From assembly GCA_022825265.1 (NCBI GenBank), contig JAJDXE010000004.1, positions 334,341 to 398,340 of the forward strand: a stretch of DNA of 64,000 nucleotides. Direction: 5' to 3'. This document shows positions 18,501 through 27,719 of the stretch, piece by piece. The stretch comes from Dehalococcoidia bacterium. GTDB lineage: Bacteria > Chloroflexota > Dehalococcoidia > Bin125. The first letter of the stretch is position 1, and every line of letters starts with the position of its first letter. Under the pieces are notes generated by a model. That model searched no databases and had not been told where the DNA came from. It worked only from the letters and a program-made list of their open reading frames with translations. The translations under genes were made by a program, and so were the position numbers.

Positions 18501-21500
18501 CAGCGGTCGGGCGCAGGGCGAGGGCGAGACCCGAACAGACAAATCCGGCTTCGCGCCTTTCGATGTGGCGGCGGAGCTCCAACCCAACGACAGCACGCAC
18601 GAGTTCACGATCAGCGCGACAGTGACGGACGCAAACGGACGAGCGGTCGCTGACAGCGCTACGGTGCTCGTCCATCCTGCGGCCTGGTATGTCGGAATCA
18701 AGCCGGAGTCGTATCTGGCGACGGCAGGCCAACCGGCTTCGGCGCAGTTGGTCACGGTCGATGTCGAGGGCCGGATCTCACCGAACCGCGCGGTCACGGT
18801 GCGCGTCTATGAGCGCGAATGGCTGCGTACCACGGAACCGTTCAGCTACCTCGGTCGCGAGTACCTCTCTGAGCCGGTCGATACCGAGGTGGATGTACAG
18901 ACGGTCACCACGGGTGCAAACGGCGAAGCCCTAATCGAGTTCACTCCGGCCGCGGCTGGGATGTACCGGCTGGTCGCCGAGTCGCTCGATGACGAGGGCC
19001 GGCTGGCCCGCTCGGCTCGAACCGTCTGGGCGTCCGGCACTGGGCGCGTCCGCTGGCCGGTGCGCGACAACGACATGATCGAGTTGATCGCGGACCGGGA
19101 GAGTTACCAGGTGGGCGATGTTGCCGAGGTGCTCGTCCCGGCCCCGTTCGCGGGCGCGATCGGTCTCGTGACGATCGAAAGAGGTCGAGTCCTGAGCACC
19201 GAGGTTCGTCGGTTCGATACCACGAGCGAGGTGCTCCAGATCCCGATCGAAGACCACTACGTCCCCGACGTCTATGTCGGTGTCGCGCTCTATCGTCCGC
19301 CGAGCGGCGACGACCCCTATCCGCGCTATCACGTCGGCTATGCGCGCCTCCAGGTTTCGACGGAGTCACGTCGGCTCAACGTGAGTATTCAACCTGACGG
19401 TCAGGCAGCGGGGCCGGGGGAGACCGTCCAGTACGAGGTACAGGTCACGAACGCCGAGGGTCTCGGGGTAGAGGCGGACCTCTCGGTTGCGATCGTCGAT
19501 CAGGCCGTGCTCTCGCTGCTTGACGAATCGGGCCTGGATGGCCTGGGCGCGTTCTGGTCGGAGCGTCCGCTGGGCGTTCGCACCGCTTCCTCGCTCTCGG
19601 TCGCCATTGGGCGTCGTGAGGCGGACGTCTGGGCTTCCCACAGGGGAAGTCCATTGGTCTACGACGAGGAAGAGTACTACCCGGCGACCGGTGGCGGGGA
19701 TGCGATGCTGGAGGGTGACCCCGGATTGGGTGAAGACCCGAGCCTGCGTTCCGACTTCCGTCACACAGCGCTCTGGATTGGCCAACTCGCCACCGACGCG
19801 TCGGGCCGGGCTGGCTTTGAGCTCACACTCCCCGACAACACCACGACCTGGAACGCACGCGGGCGCGCCGTTACCGCCGCAACGCAGGTCGGCGAAGGCG
19901 AGAGCGACCTGTTGGTCAGCAAACCACTCGTGGTCCGGCCGGCCCTACCGCGGTTCTTGCGCGTCGGCGACGATGTCGAGTTGCGCGTGCTGGTGACAAA
20001 CCGAGCCGCCGGGCCCAACGATGTCACCGTCTCGATTGAAGCTGATGGGCTGACGCTGGACGAATCGGATACCCGCGATGTCGAGCTTGGACCCGGCGAG
20101 ACCGAGGCGTTGACGTGGAGCGCCCGTGCGCTCGAACAGGGTGAGGTGACGATTCGGTTCATCGCGTCCGCGCCCGGACGCCAGGGCGACGCCGTTGAGC
20201 ACACCATTGCGGTCCTGGCGGCAGTCACGCCGGAATCAACCGCCACCGGCGGTACGGTCGAAGACAACCCGGTCATCGAGGCCTTGTACTTGCCCGATTA
20301 CGCGATCACCGACGGCGGCTCGCTTGAACTCTCGTTGCAAGCGTCGCTGGTCGGCGCGCTCGATTCCGAGCTGGAGCACTTCAAGCCGCGACCGCGAGAA
20401 TCCTATGTTCGGGTTGCCAGCCGACTCATCGCGTCAACCGCTGTGCTGCGCGCGAGCGCGCTCGGCCTGACGGACGTACAGCGCTCCCAGCTCGACATGG
20501 ATGTGCGCACATTGCTCCGCGGCGGGCGATATGGTCGATGGGCGTGGTGCCAAAGCTGTCCGCCCACCGGCATGTGGGTCACTGGCTGGGCAATGATTGC
20601 GCTCGGGGAAGCCGCCAAAGCCGGATACGCCGTCCCCGAGGAGCAGCTTGAGCGGGCCGTGCAGTATGTCGCGGCGCAGCTCGATCGCGACACCTATGTC
20701 TCAGAGCCGCCGAACCCCGACCAGCACGCGTTCCTCCTGTATGCCCTGGCCAGTGTTGCCCGCGACGGGGCCGAGGTCGCCGAGCAGTATGCGGATGCCA
20801 TGCATGCGCTCGTGACTGGGGATCGCCAGCGACTCGGCAATTGGGCTCGCGCCTATCTGTTGCTGGGCCTGACCGCCGCCGGGGTGGAGCCGAGTCACGA
20901 CTCCGTTCGCACACTACTCAACGATCTCTCGGCGGCCAGCATCGGGAGCGCCAACGGCAATCATTGGCAGGCGCCGCACGTGCGCGGCACGATGCACAAC
21001 GGAAACGTGCGCACCACGGCGCTGGTGCTGCGCGCCCTCGCGACAGTGGATTCACGTCACCCCCTAATCGAGGAGACCGTCCGATGGTTGGTGCTCGCTC
21101 GCTCGCAGGATCGCTGGAAGACTTCCGTCGAACGGTCCGAGGGCATGGCCGCATTGAGCGTCTTCGCCCAGGTCACTGGTGAGGGCCGAGGGGTCTACGA
21201 CTATCAGGTGTTGCTCAACACACAACGCTTGCTTGGCGGCCGTTTCGATGCGCCTGCTGGCGACGACCGTGATGCGACGACGGTGGGGCTTGACTTGATC
21301 CCTCGAGGCGAGGTCAGCCGGTTGCAGTTCGATCGAGACGGAAGCAGCGAGGGGCGGATGTATTACACCCTCAACCTGCGATACCAGACCCCCGCCGCAG
21401 AGATTGCCGCCTTGAACCGCGGCTTCGCGGTATCGCGACGATATTCCCTGCTCGATTATCCGGACACCGCGATCACGAGCGCAACCTTGGGCGATGTCGT

Positions 21501-21912
21501 GAGAATCGAAGTGACGGTCGTCGCGCCGGCGGAGCGGCGCTTCGCCCGGGTCGAGGACTTCCTGCCTGCAGGTCTCGAGGCCATCGATCCGCAACTCAAC
21601 ATCGTCTCACCCTGGCTGCGAGAACAATTGCAAGCCGAGCAGCGCGAGGCCCTGCTCGAAGGCGCGCCGTCCTATGTCGCACCTTGGTTCTCCTGGTACT
21701 TCAGCCCTTGGAACCAGGTCGACCTGCGCGATGATCGGATCACCTTGCTCGCTGGTCGACTGCCGAGTGGTGTCCACCGTTACGTCTACTACGCTCGCGC
21801 GACGACCTCCGGCGACTTCTTCGTTCTGCCTGTGCACGCCGAGGAGACGTACTTCCCGGAGGTCTTCGGCCGCAGCGACAGCGGTCGATTCCAGGTCTTC
21901 GCATCGGAGTAG
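15577..21912 (+). CDS. Alpha-2-macroglobulin-like secreted protein without thioester
   Basis: A 2111-residue exported protein. GTG at 15577 is preceded by AAGGGAG and followed by a signal peptide cleaved near AVSA-DQ. After a beta-rich start come three Big_5/SbsA-type Ig domains (about residues 245-555; e.g. VTSIAPHHGAESVEVDTALE). The macroglobulin part includes MG2 (IYTDRPIYRPGETVFYRAVV, near residue 800), the A2M domain (LTLPDNTTTWNARGRAV, near 1420) and the alpha/alpha toroid (about 1600-1900). At the thioester position, where bacterial homologues have C-x-E-Q, this protein reads KPRPRESYV (about 1603-1611). Covalent trapping of proteases is therefore unlikely, as in other thioester-less bacterial macroglobulins. 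No penicillin-binding-protein partner gene is adjacent. Probably an envelope-located protease inhibitor. Confidence 0.88.
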   Translation: MSLRLVLASATMAIFALACLLVCGAGAVSADQGLGQESATLDVRVWQHLAVHDRIYVTALPKGRSVMPRPPVRVWLDDGMSEDGRYRYGLVADAEVELRVWQHVNDPSDIRISARPTGVAFDTLGPIRVLLDDGVSPGGSYRYGQVRTVVPPGNTRVASVSPSGDEVPRLAVLTIKFRDASSEFEPAEIVTIAPAIEGSFAWAGERTLLFQPAFPGWRAGQRYAVTITGDAAEELADHVHSFTAGGRLTVAHVIPADGDIEVPTNAQILVQFNRSVAPLTLLQEATGPSLLEFEPPLAGQGEWLNTSLYRFIPSDLRRHTEYSVRIPAGLTATTDGLLESDFSWSFTTVQPAVTSIAPHHGAESVEVDTALEVGFNEPMDHSSVEAGITLRSAGGIEIAGSFGWSDDSTRVSFKTQAALTLDTRYEIVVGAGLKSASGGVSRNEHRTSFTTIAAPRLRNTDPSDGDTDESTFGFTLWYSNPMDIESFAGRISISGIDPEEIKLPQYVEQGSTYLPYSVSFEYSTTYTVRIAAGVRDLGGRSLPAYEFTFTTRDPRLPPFLNLSVPARFSTFSTGHMQELRYGIKNAGEVRFRLFRLADSEAERLLRQGVIYDPWANEPFWPTGDPLREWTEPIEPDQRSEKRVYSTALGAGKPLPSGHYFLVATPGRILVDGDPEDYRRSFVFSVVDAAIVTKLVHDELVVWAVDYDTGEPLGGTPVRAAPMQKVPSAEYVHASTDHDGVARLAVSGGEGAYWDAYGHYLVRIDAERRHGVASTWWNFGTWPGGVDIPTHLYQAGLQAQIYTDRPIYRPGETVFYRAVVRHDNDARYSVPPADLRFTLRLRRPGYRSEVIARIEQIELNELGTTAGEIALPPDMATGSYTLSIRDQSGEGLAEVEITVAEFRVPEFAVEMAVARTDYVAGETIGADARASFYFGAPVNGAKLAWTARAWPTVFRAKGYEGYSFRDPELSYRPTSYSGRAQGEGETRTDKSGFAPFDVAAELQPNDSTHEFTISATVTDANGRAVADSATVLVHPAAWYVGIKPESYLATAGQPASAQLVTVDVEGRISPNRAVTVRVYEREWLRTTEPFSYLGREYLSEPVDTEVDVQTVTTGANGEALIEFTPAAAGMYRLVAESLDDEGRLARSARTVWASGTGRVRWPVRDNDMIELIADRESYQVGDVAEVLVPAPFAGAIGLVTIERGRVLSTEVRRFDTTSEVLQIPIEDHYVPDVYVGVALYRPPSGDDPYPRYHVGYARLQVSTESRRLNVSIQPDGQAAGPGETVQYEVQVTNAEGLGVEADLSVAIVDQAVLSLLDESGLDGLGAFWSERPLGVRTASSLSVAIGRREADVWASHRGSPLVYDEEEYYPATGGGDAMLEGDPGLGEDPSLRSDFRHTALWIGQLATDASGRAGFELTLPDNTTTWNARGRAVTAATQVGEGESDLLVSKPLVVRPALPRFLRVGDDVELRVLVTNRAAGPNDVTVSIEADGLTLDESDTRDVELGPGETEALTWSARALEQGEVTIRFIASAPGRQGDAVEHTIAVLAAVTPESTATGGTVEDNPVIEALYLPDYAITDGGSLELSLQASLVGALDSELEHFKPRPRESYVRVASRLIASTAVLRASALGLTDVQRSQLDMDVRTLLRGGRYGRWAWCQSCPPTGMWVTGWAMIALGEAAKAGYAVPEEQLERAVQYVAAQLDRDTYVSEPPNPDQHAFLLYALASVARDGAEVAEQYADAMHALVTGDRQRLGNWARAYLLLGLTAAGVEPSHDSVRTLLNDLSAASIGSANGNHWQAPHVRGTMHNGNVRTTALVLRALATVDSRHPLIEETVRWLVLARSQDRWKTSVERSEGMAALSVFAQVTGEGRGVYDYQVLLNTQRLLGGRFDAPAGDDRDATTVGLDLIPRGEVSRLQFDRDGSSEGRMYYTLNLRYQTPAAEIAALNRGFAVSRRYSLLDYPDTAITSATLGDVVRIEVTVVAPAERRFARVEDFLPAGLEAIDPQLNIVSPWLREQLQAEQREALLEGAPSYVAPWFSWYFSPWNQVDLRDDRITLLAGRLPSGVHRYVYYARATTSGDFFVLPVHAEETYFPEVFGRSDSGRFQVFASE

Positions 21913-22373
21913 GGGCAGGCTCGGTGCCGCCGTTCGCTGCTATCGCCATCAGAGGCTGCCCTGTCGTCGTTCGCAGAGTCCGAAACACGGATCGCAGGGA
22001 GCAGATTGCGCTGTCGGCAGAGACTCGTGAGGCGGCGAGACCGTTTGCTTGCGAGCCCGCCCTATGGGCACCCGGTCGCGGTTTCGCATCTAACAGACCA
22101 GGCAAGGGGACCCGAACCCTGAGGCGATTGGAGTGCTCATGAGGTCCTGAACTGGCGTCTATGCTGCGATCTCCCGGACAAGCCTGGCAGCATGGGCAGC
22201 ATGGGCAGCATGGGCATCATGGGCCCGCCCGACCAGTAGGTCCTACTCCTCGGAGAACTGATCGAACTGGGAGGCCCCCGCTTCGACGTCGCCGGCACAA
22301 TCCGCGATCCCAGCCACCCCAACTGCGATTGAAGCAGAAACTACGTCAACGAAGTCGCGCCGCACCTGAGCCG
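21913..22373. other. Intergenic gap with a short tandem repeat
   Basis: Between convergent genes. It holds the 9-bp repeat listed separately and no convincing gene. Confidence 0.4.
22191..22226. repeat. 9-bp tandem repeat, about four units (CATGGGCAG)
   Basis: Two perfect CATGGGCAG units followed by CATGGGCAT and CATGGGCCC; the flank GCCTGGCAG looks like a degenerate further unit. It is intergenic and could vary in copy number. Confidence 0.8.
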
Positions 22374-23339
22374 TTAGTGCACGATCACCAGCTTGCCCTT
22401 GACCTCGCCGGTGTCAAAGTAGCGCAGCGCCTCCGGCACGTCCTCGAATGAGTAGGTGCGATCAATGGCCGGAGTGATCTCACCGGCAGCGACCCGGTCC
22501 GTGACCCACATGAGGTCGTCGCGATTAAACGTGTGGGTCCGGATTGTGTAGGTTCGCCTATCGATGCGGGCCGCGATCGGAGCGATCAAACCGAAATAGA
22601 CGATTCGCGACACTGGCCCGCCGGTCATGACGTAGACGCCGTCGGGCGCGAGGGCGCGGCGGACATCAAGGATGCCGCGATGCGAGGACACATCGAAGAT
22701 CAGGTCGTGGCGTTCACCTGTTCGCGTGTAATCGTCGCGCTGGTAGTCGATCACGATGTCGGCGCCGAGCGACCGCAGCATCTCCAGCTTGCCACCGTGG
22801 TCGACGCAGGTGACGTGCGCGCCCAGGTGCTTGGCGATCTGTAGCGCCAGCGTTCCCGCAGCGCCGCCGGCGCCATTGATCAGCACGCGATCGCCGGCGC
22901 GATCAGGCCATCGCTCGCGCAGGCAGTGCAGCGCCAGCAGACCGCTCTGCGGCAACGTGGCAGCGTGCTCGAAACTGACATCGGCTGGCTTATGCGCCAT
23001 CGAATCCGATCGACAAACGGCATACTCGGCGAAGCCGCCCCAACCACTGGTACTCAGGTCGCCGAAGACCTCATCTCCCGGGTTGAACTCGGTTACGCCG
23101 GGTCCGACGGCGTCTACGACTCCCGCAATCTCGGATCCGAGCACCTGATACTGCGGCCGGAAGGCGCCGAACATCAGACGCTCGAAGAACATGCCGTGCA
23201 GCAGATGCCAGTCCCACGAGTTGACCGCGCTGGCGACGACGCGAACCAGAATCTCCCCCGGCCCCGGGATCGGCTGGTCGATTTCCTCAAGACGCAGTTG
23301 CTCAGCTGAGCCATAGCGGTCGTAGGCCATTGCCTTCAT
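22374..23339 (-). CDS. MDR-family NAD(P)-dependent alcohol dehydrogenase / quinone oxidoreductase
   Basis: A 321-residue cytosolic oxidoreductase of the medium-chain dehydrogenase/reductase superfamily. The N-terminal GroES-like domain (PGPGEILVRVVASAVNSWDW, GSEIAGVVDAVGPGV) is followed by a Rossmann domain with GAGGAAGTLALQIAK (near residues 150-165). Neither the catalytic nor the structural zinc Cys clusters are visible, which places it near the zeta-crystallin-type quinone reductases. GGAGAG lies 7 nt before the start. Its ATG overlaps the stop of a degraded hydrolase fragment (ATGA), so it was probably the second gene of a coupled pair. Confidence 0.88.
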   Translation of the reverse strand: MKAMAYDRYGSAEQLRLEEIDQPIPGPGEILVRVVASAVNSWDWHLLHGMFFERLMFGAFRPQYQVLGSEIAGVVDAVGPGVTEFNPGDEVFGDLSTSGWGGFAEYAVCRSDSMAHKPADVSFEHAATLPQSGLLALHCLRERWPDRAGDRVLINGAGGAAGTLALQIAKHLGAHVTCVDHGGKLEMLRSLGADIVIDYQRDDYTRTGERHDLIFDVSSHRGILDVRRALAPDGVYVMTGGPVSRIVYFGLIAPIAARIDRRTYTIRTHTFNRDDLMWVTDRVAAGEITPAIDRTYSFEDVPEALRYFDTGEVKGKLVIVH

Positions 23340-23490
23340 GAGCCACTCTCCAGCCCCACTTGGTCGAGCAACCAGAGGAGCAAATTGGCCACTGCTTCAG
23401 GCTGCCCCCGCTGGATCCAATATCCCACACCGTCGACCAGGTGTTGCCCCGGCAGCCTAGTGCAAGCCACCTTCATCGGATCAAGTCCAG
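23336..23490 (-). pseudogene. C-terminal fragment of an alpha/beta hydrolase
   Basis: The frame ending at 23336 reads CTRLPGQHLVDGVGYWIQRG then 'QPEAVANLLLWLLDQ'. This is the typical end of epoxide hydrolase/haloalkane dehalogenase-type proteins: 'LPG.GHW.Q...P..VN..LL.FL', with the catalytic-His turn altered. The nucleophile region is absent upstream, so only the tail remains. It is translationally coupled to the oxidoreductase. Confidence 0.55.
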
Positions 23491-23699
23491 GAGGGGGACT
23501 CGAACCCAGCGAAGGGCCGCTGCGGTACGGATCGTTGGAGCCACAACGCCCCGTGATTGACAACTGGTCGCCGACGGAGGCCCCTTGGGGCTGTGGTTCG
23601 AGAGTGCGATCTTGGCGCGGGATGGACAGCGAATGCTGCGTCTGGTCGGTTCGGCGAAGGGGTAGCCGTCTCGAGATTAGCCAGGGGGGTGAGAATGTA

Positions 23700-24498
23700 A
23701 GGTGCGGCAGGCCGCGTGCCGAGTGGTGCGCCCGTCGACGGCGCTGCGCCGTCCACGCTCGTACTGAGCGACGTGCCCGGCGATTCACGGACCCCGCAAC
23801 ACGGTCGGTGCCGATGAGGACCGATCGCTGACGTTGCGCTTCACAGTCGCCAGCGCGGCCTCGCGTTCGACATCGCCGTCGGCTTGTGCCAACTCGACAT
23901 CGACAACCAGGCCATGCCCGTTCTCGGAGAGCAGATGGCCCAGATGTCGGAACTTGACCTTATGCGGGTGCCTAGCGACGCAGATACGCCTCGGTGGGCG
24001 CTCACCTGTGCAAGCCTGGCCCCGCATTAGCGGTTGGCTTGGTCAGTCGCGCTCGCCTCCGGGGGCTGACTCTCATCGCGCGGGGTAGCACCGGTGCGAA
24101 GCCAGAGCCTCCAGGAGCGTGCCGTCGGCCATGAAGTGATCGGGGGAGAACAAATGCCGCCGGGTAGTCGCCTCGATCACTCCTCTCCTGCGGGACCCGC
24201 CCCGCACCGGTTCCTGCAGCCGCCTGCTTCTACGTGAACGTGGTCAGGCGGAACGGTTCGTCCTCGACCGCGCATGCGGTGCGGACCGGGCTGTTCACAT
24301 GCAAAGCCACTTGAACAGCACCTTGGCGCGCGTGTGCTCCCGGAACTGGGGCTCCGAGCGGAGAGTGCGGAAGGCCATCAAGAGGCTCGTCTTGAGCTGA
24401 TGCGAGGGGGGAATTGAGCGCCGGCCGCCGGCCTTGCAAAGGTCGTCGGACAGCGGCGACATGCGGCGAAGGGCAGCAATTGCACAGACACTTTTCAT
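23700..24498 (-). pseudogene. IS5-type (DDE) transposase remnant
   Basis: Four pieces in the right order but different frames match IS5/IS1182-like transposases. They are the DUF772-like start (RSIPPSHQLKTSLLMAFRTL with 'RSEPQFREHTRAKVLFKWL'), the first catalytic Asp region (FSPDHFMADGTLLEALASH), the middle (HLGHLLSENGHGLVVDVELA with 'EREAALATV') and a late motif (AVDGRTTRHAACRT). Many frameshifts make it inactive. No terminal inverted repeats were recognised. Confidence 0.7.
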
Positions 24499-24500
24499 CG

Positions 24501-25040
24501 TTTACATGAAACAGCATCATTGATTTGTGCAAGGCGCACTACTATGCGCGCGATCCGCCAACTGCGCCGGCCGGGAAGACTGGTCCCGGAACCCGCCGAG
24601 AGGAGCGTCAGGATGCTGCGAGGCAAGCACGGAGTGCCACTAGTTGTGCCATTGAGCCTGATCGTCGCTGGCTCCGGCGCATACAGGGTGTTCGGGCCTG
24701 GGCGGACTACCGATCATGCTGGTCGGCCTGCGGACGCCGCGGTTCGAATCGCCGCGCGGCATCTTGAGAACGCCGGTGTTCAGGTCCCATTGCAGGAGCG
24801 CGATAGCGGCGGCGAACGGGGTTGGCGCCACACGCCTCGGGCGAGCATGTTGCCGGCCGGTCACCCAATCGGCGCCTAGCGGTACAGCTCCAAACTATCG
24901 GTCCGCACATTCTGGCTCGACGCCAGCGGTGCGTTTGAGACCGATCTGGATCAATGTGTCTGATGATCGAATCACTCGCGCACATTCGCTCGAGGTTACG
25001 CAATTTGTCGAATCCACTGAGCATGACGAGCGCCGCGCAC
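24501..25040. other. Gap upstream of the peroxidase gene
   Basis: No supported gene. It contains the AT-rich stretch at 24,497-24,545 and an isolated TTCGAATC that resembles a tRNA T-loop but has no cloverleaf around it. Confidence 0.4.
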
Positions 25041-27719
25041 ATGCGATCTGACGCTCTATTGCGAGCGCTTGGCTCGAGCACTCTCTCGGCTCTGGGCATC
25101 GTGTCTCTCTTCATGATCCTGTCTCCCGCGACGAATGCCCAGAGCGGGTCCGAACCCTCCAGTGTGGAACTGCGTGGGCAGAATGTCTGGACGGCGACGA
25201 TGTCGGTGGGTTCGAGCGGTCGGATGCTGGGCGCCGGCGAGCTGGGTGGTCATGCGATCGGGGAGTTGAGCGGCACCGACTTTCATTGGCGCGGCACGCG
25301 GTACACGGTGACCAACCTGTTCTACAACCGCACACCGTCGAATGCCGATCCGTGGAGCATTGCGATCGACATCTCGCCTGCCTTGCCGCTCAAGGCGGAC
25401 GAGTTCGGCTGCCTCGCGCTGCGCCTGGGGAACCGCTGGTTCAATCTGGCCGACGGCGCCGGCAATGGTCGCCAGTTTTTCTGGTACGACATCCAGCTCT
25501 CGTGGCGCAGCGGCGACACGATCGAGGTAGGGCTGCGCGAGTTCCCGACCTCGTTCGAAGCTCGCTCGATCACCGGCTGGCGCAACAACCTGCTCAGGCC
25601 GCAACTGGGCATGGCCGGAACCCCGTTGCTGCGTCAGGCGGCGGTCGATTTTGACTTTGCTATGACCGGAACGATGTCCGGAGAGTTACCGGATGCGCGC
25701 ACGATCAGCAATATGGTTCACCGTCAGGTCGAGCACGTCCCGAACTCGGCGCGGGCCAGCGACATGCTCTGGCAGTGGGGCCAGTTCCTGGACCATGACA
25801 TCAGCTTGACTCCGGCCACAATCACATCGTCCCAGGCCGCGATTCCGATCCCGCGGGGCGATCCGGCGTTCGACCCGTTCGGGACGGGGTTGCGGCTGAT
25901 CCCGTTCGATCGCTCGATCATTGACCCGGATTCCGGCACCGGAGCGGACAATCCACGGGAACAGTCGAATCAGATTTCCGCGTTCATCGATGCATCGAAC
26001 GTATACGGGTCGTCGAGTTCCAGGGTGAGCCTGCTGCGCACCAACGACGGGACCGGGAGATTGAGAACGGTTGGCCGCGGCCTCTTCCTGCCGCCCAACC
26101 CGTCCCGCCTGGCGATCGAAGACGGTGGTCGGCCACGGCCAGGACTGTTCCTGGCAGGGGACATTCGCGCCAACGAGCAGATCGCCTTGATTGCGATGCA
26201 CACCCTCTTCGTGCGGGAGCACAACCGGCTGGCGGATGAGATTGCGATTGAGCATCCCGAGTTGACGGGGCACGAGATTTTCGAGCTTGCCCGCAAGATC
26301 GTCGGCGCGCAGATGCAGGTCATCACGTATCAGGAGTTTCTGCCTCTGTTGCTGGGGCCGCGCTCACTTGAGCCGTATGCGGGCTACCAGGAGATGGTGG
26401 ACCCAAGCATCGCCAACGAGTTCTCGACGGCCGCATTCCGCGTCGGCCACACGATGCTGCCTCCGAGCCTGATGCTGATTGACGCGGAGGGCGAGAGCGA
26501 GGAGATCTCGCTGGCCGAGAGCTTCTTCAACATCTCGTTGGTCCGCGAAGTGGGGATCGAGCCGTTGCTGCGGGGAATCTCGACGCAGATGGCGCAGGAG
26601 ATTGACCTTGCCCTGGTCGACGAGATTCGCAACATGCTGTTCGGGCCGCCCGGCAGTTCCGGCCGAGATCTGGCAGCGCTGAACATCCAGCGGGGACGCG
26701 ACCATGGGTTGCCTCGCTACAACATGGTCCGCATGGCGTACGGCCTGCCTCGGGCGTCCGACTTTGCCGAGGTGTCCTCGGATCCGGAGGTCCAGGCGGC
26801 CCTGGCGCAGGCCTATGAGGACGTCGAAGAGCTTGACCTCTGGACCGGCGGTCTGGCCGAGGATCATGTGCCTGGAGCAATGGTTGGTGAGACGTTCCAC
26901 AGGATCATCGCCGACCAGTTCCAGCGGCTACGGGATGGCGACCGCTTTTGGTTCGAGAACGATCCCTGCTTCATCAATGACCCTGAGCTGCTGGCCGAAG
27001 TGCGCAGCACGACGCTCGCCGACATCATCCGGCGCAACACCAGGATCGGCAACGAGATTTCCGACAATGTCTTCCGCGCACCGCCTCCGACCATCGGTGT
27101 GTCGGGCCGCAGGTCGGTGCCGACGGGATTGGTGGAGGAAGGGCTGCCGGCAGTGTTCACGCTGAGCCGCAGTGGACCGACCACGAGGGCTCTGTCAGTG
27201 GCGGTGCAAATCTCGGAATCAGGCGCCATGCTGAGCGAGCAAGCCAGCGTCGCGGCGCGGGTCACGTTTGCGGTCGGCAGCGATACCGCGACCCTGGCGC
27301 TGGCCACCGTCGACGACGGGAACGCGGAGTACGACAGCACGATCGAGGTCACGATCGGCGAGTCGGACGCCTACGAGCTGGCGAGCGGGGCGAGCTCGGC
27401 GAGTCTGCCGGCGCTGGACAATGACAGCGTTGAGATTGAGCTGGAGGCCGGGCTCAACGTCATCGAGTGGAACGGTCAAGACGGCGTGACAGTGGTCAAG
27501 GCGTTGACCGGCAACGGCGACGCGGACATCAGTGGCGTTATCGTGGGAATCTACGAGTGGGACGAAGGATCGGGCCGCTGGCTCGCGTTCTTCCCGACGC
27601 TGGAAGGAGTGCCAGGTCTGAACGGAGTCAACACGCTGCGTGCGCTAAGGACCGGGCACAGCTACCAGATCCGGGCCGACCAGCCGCTCGTCTGGAGAAT
27701 CCCGAAGCGCGACCCGTAG
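25041..27719 (+). CDS. Secreted animal-type heme peroxidase with flanking beta modules
   Basis: An 892-residue exported peroxidase of the peroxidase-cyclooxygenase superfamily, which oxidises halides or phenols with H2O2. The start is ambiguous (24954, 25023 or 25041); 25041 gives a compact signal peptide ending near TNA-QS. A WSATLTV-type domain (VWTATMSVGSSG...) covers about residues 50-175. The catalytic domain (about 190-700) carries distal His252 in WGQFLDHDI, proximal His470 in AFRVGHTMLPPS, and LNIQRGRDHGLPRYN. A Calx-beta-like domain (about 715-805) and a 'GLNVIEWNG' module of the kind in the 7247 gene end the protein. All key heme residues are visible, so it should be active outside the cell. 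Confidence 0.88.
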   Translation: MRSDALLRALGSSTLSALGIVSLFMILSPATNAQSGSEPSSVELRGQNVWTATMSVGSSGRMLGAGELGGHAIGELSGTDFHWRGTRYTVTNLFYNRTPSNADPWSIAIDISPALPLKADEFGCLALRLGNRWFNLADGAGNGRQFFWYDIQLSWRSGDTIEVGLREFPTSFEARSITGWRNNLLRPQLGMAGTPLLRQAAVDFDFAMTGTMSGELPDARTISNMVHRQVEHVPNSARASDMLWQWGQFLDHDISLTPATITSSQAAIPIPRGDPAFDPFGTGLRLIPFDRSIIDPDSGTGADNPREQSNQISAFIDASNVYGSSSSRVSLLRTNDGTGRLRTVGRGLFLPPNPSRLAIEDGGRPRPGLFLAGDIRANEQIALIAMHTLFVREHNRLADEIAIEHPELTGHEIFELARKIVGAQMQVITYQEFLPLLLGPRSLEPYAGYQEMVDPSIANEFSTAAFRVGHTMLPPSLMLIDAEGESEEISLAESFFNISLVREVGIEPLLRGISTQMAQEIDLALVDEIRNMLFGPPGSSGRDLAALNIQRGRDHGLPRYNMVRMAYGLPRASDFAEVSSDPEVQAALAQAYEDVEELDLWTGGLAEDHVPGAMVGETFHRIIADQFQRLRDGDRFWFENDPCFINDPELLAEVRSTTLADIIRRNTRIGNEISDNVFRAPPPTIGVSGRRSVPTGLVEEGLPAVFTLSRSGPTTRALSVAVQISESGAMLSEQASVAARVTFAVGSDTATLALATVDDGNAEYDSTIEVTIGESDAYELASGASSASLPALDNDSVEIELEAGLNVIEWNGQDGVTVVKALTGNGDADISGVIVGIYEWDEGSGRWLAFFPTLEGVPGLNGVNTLRALRTGHSYQIRADQPLVWRIPKRDP

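Noticed and set aside
23485..23560. Possible minus-strand tRNA suggested by GGGTTCGAGTCCCC
   Set aside because: T-arm pairing is poor and no acceptor or anticodon stems can be built around it.
24735..24765. Possible tRNA T-loop GGTTCGAATCG
   Set aside because: Stem bases mismatch and no cloverleaf is possible in the flanks.
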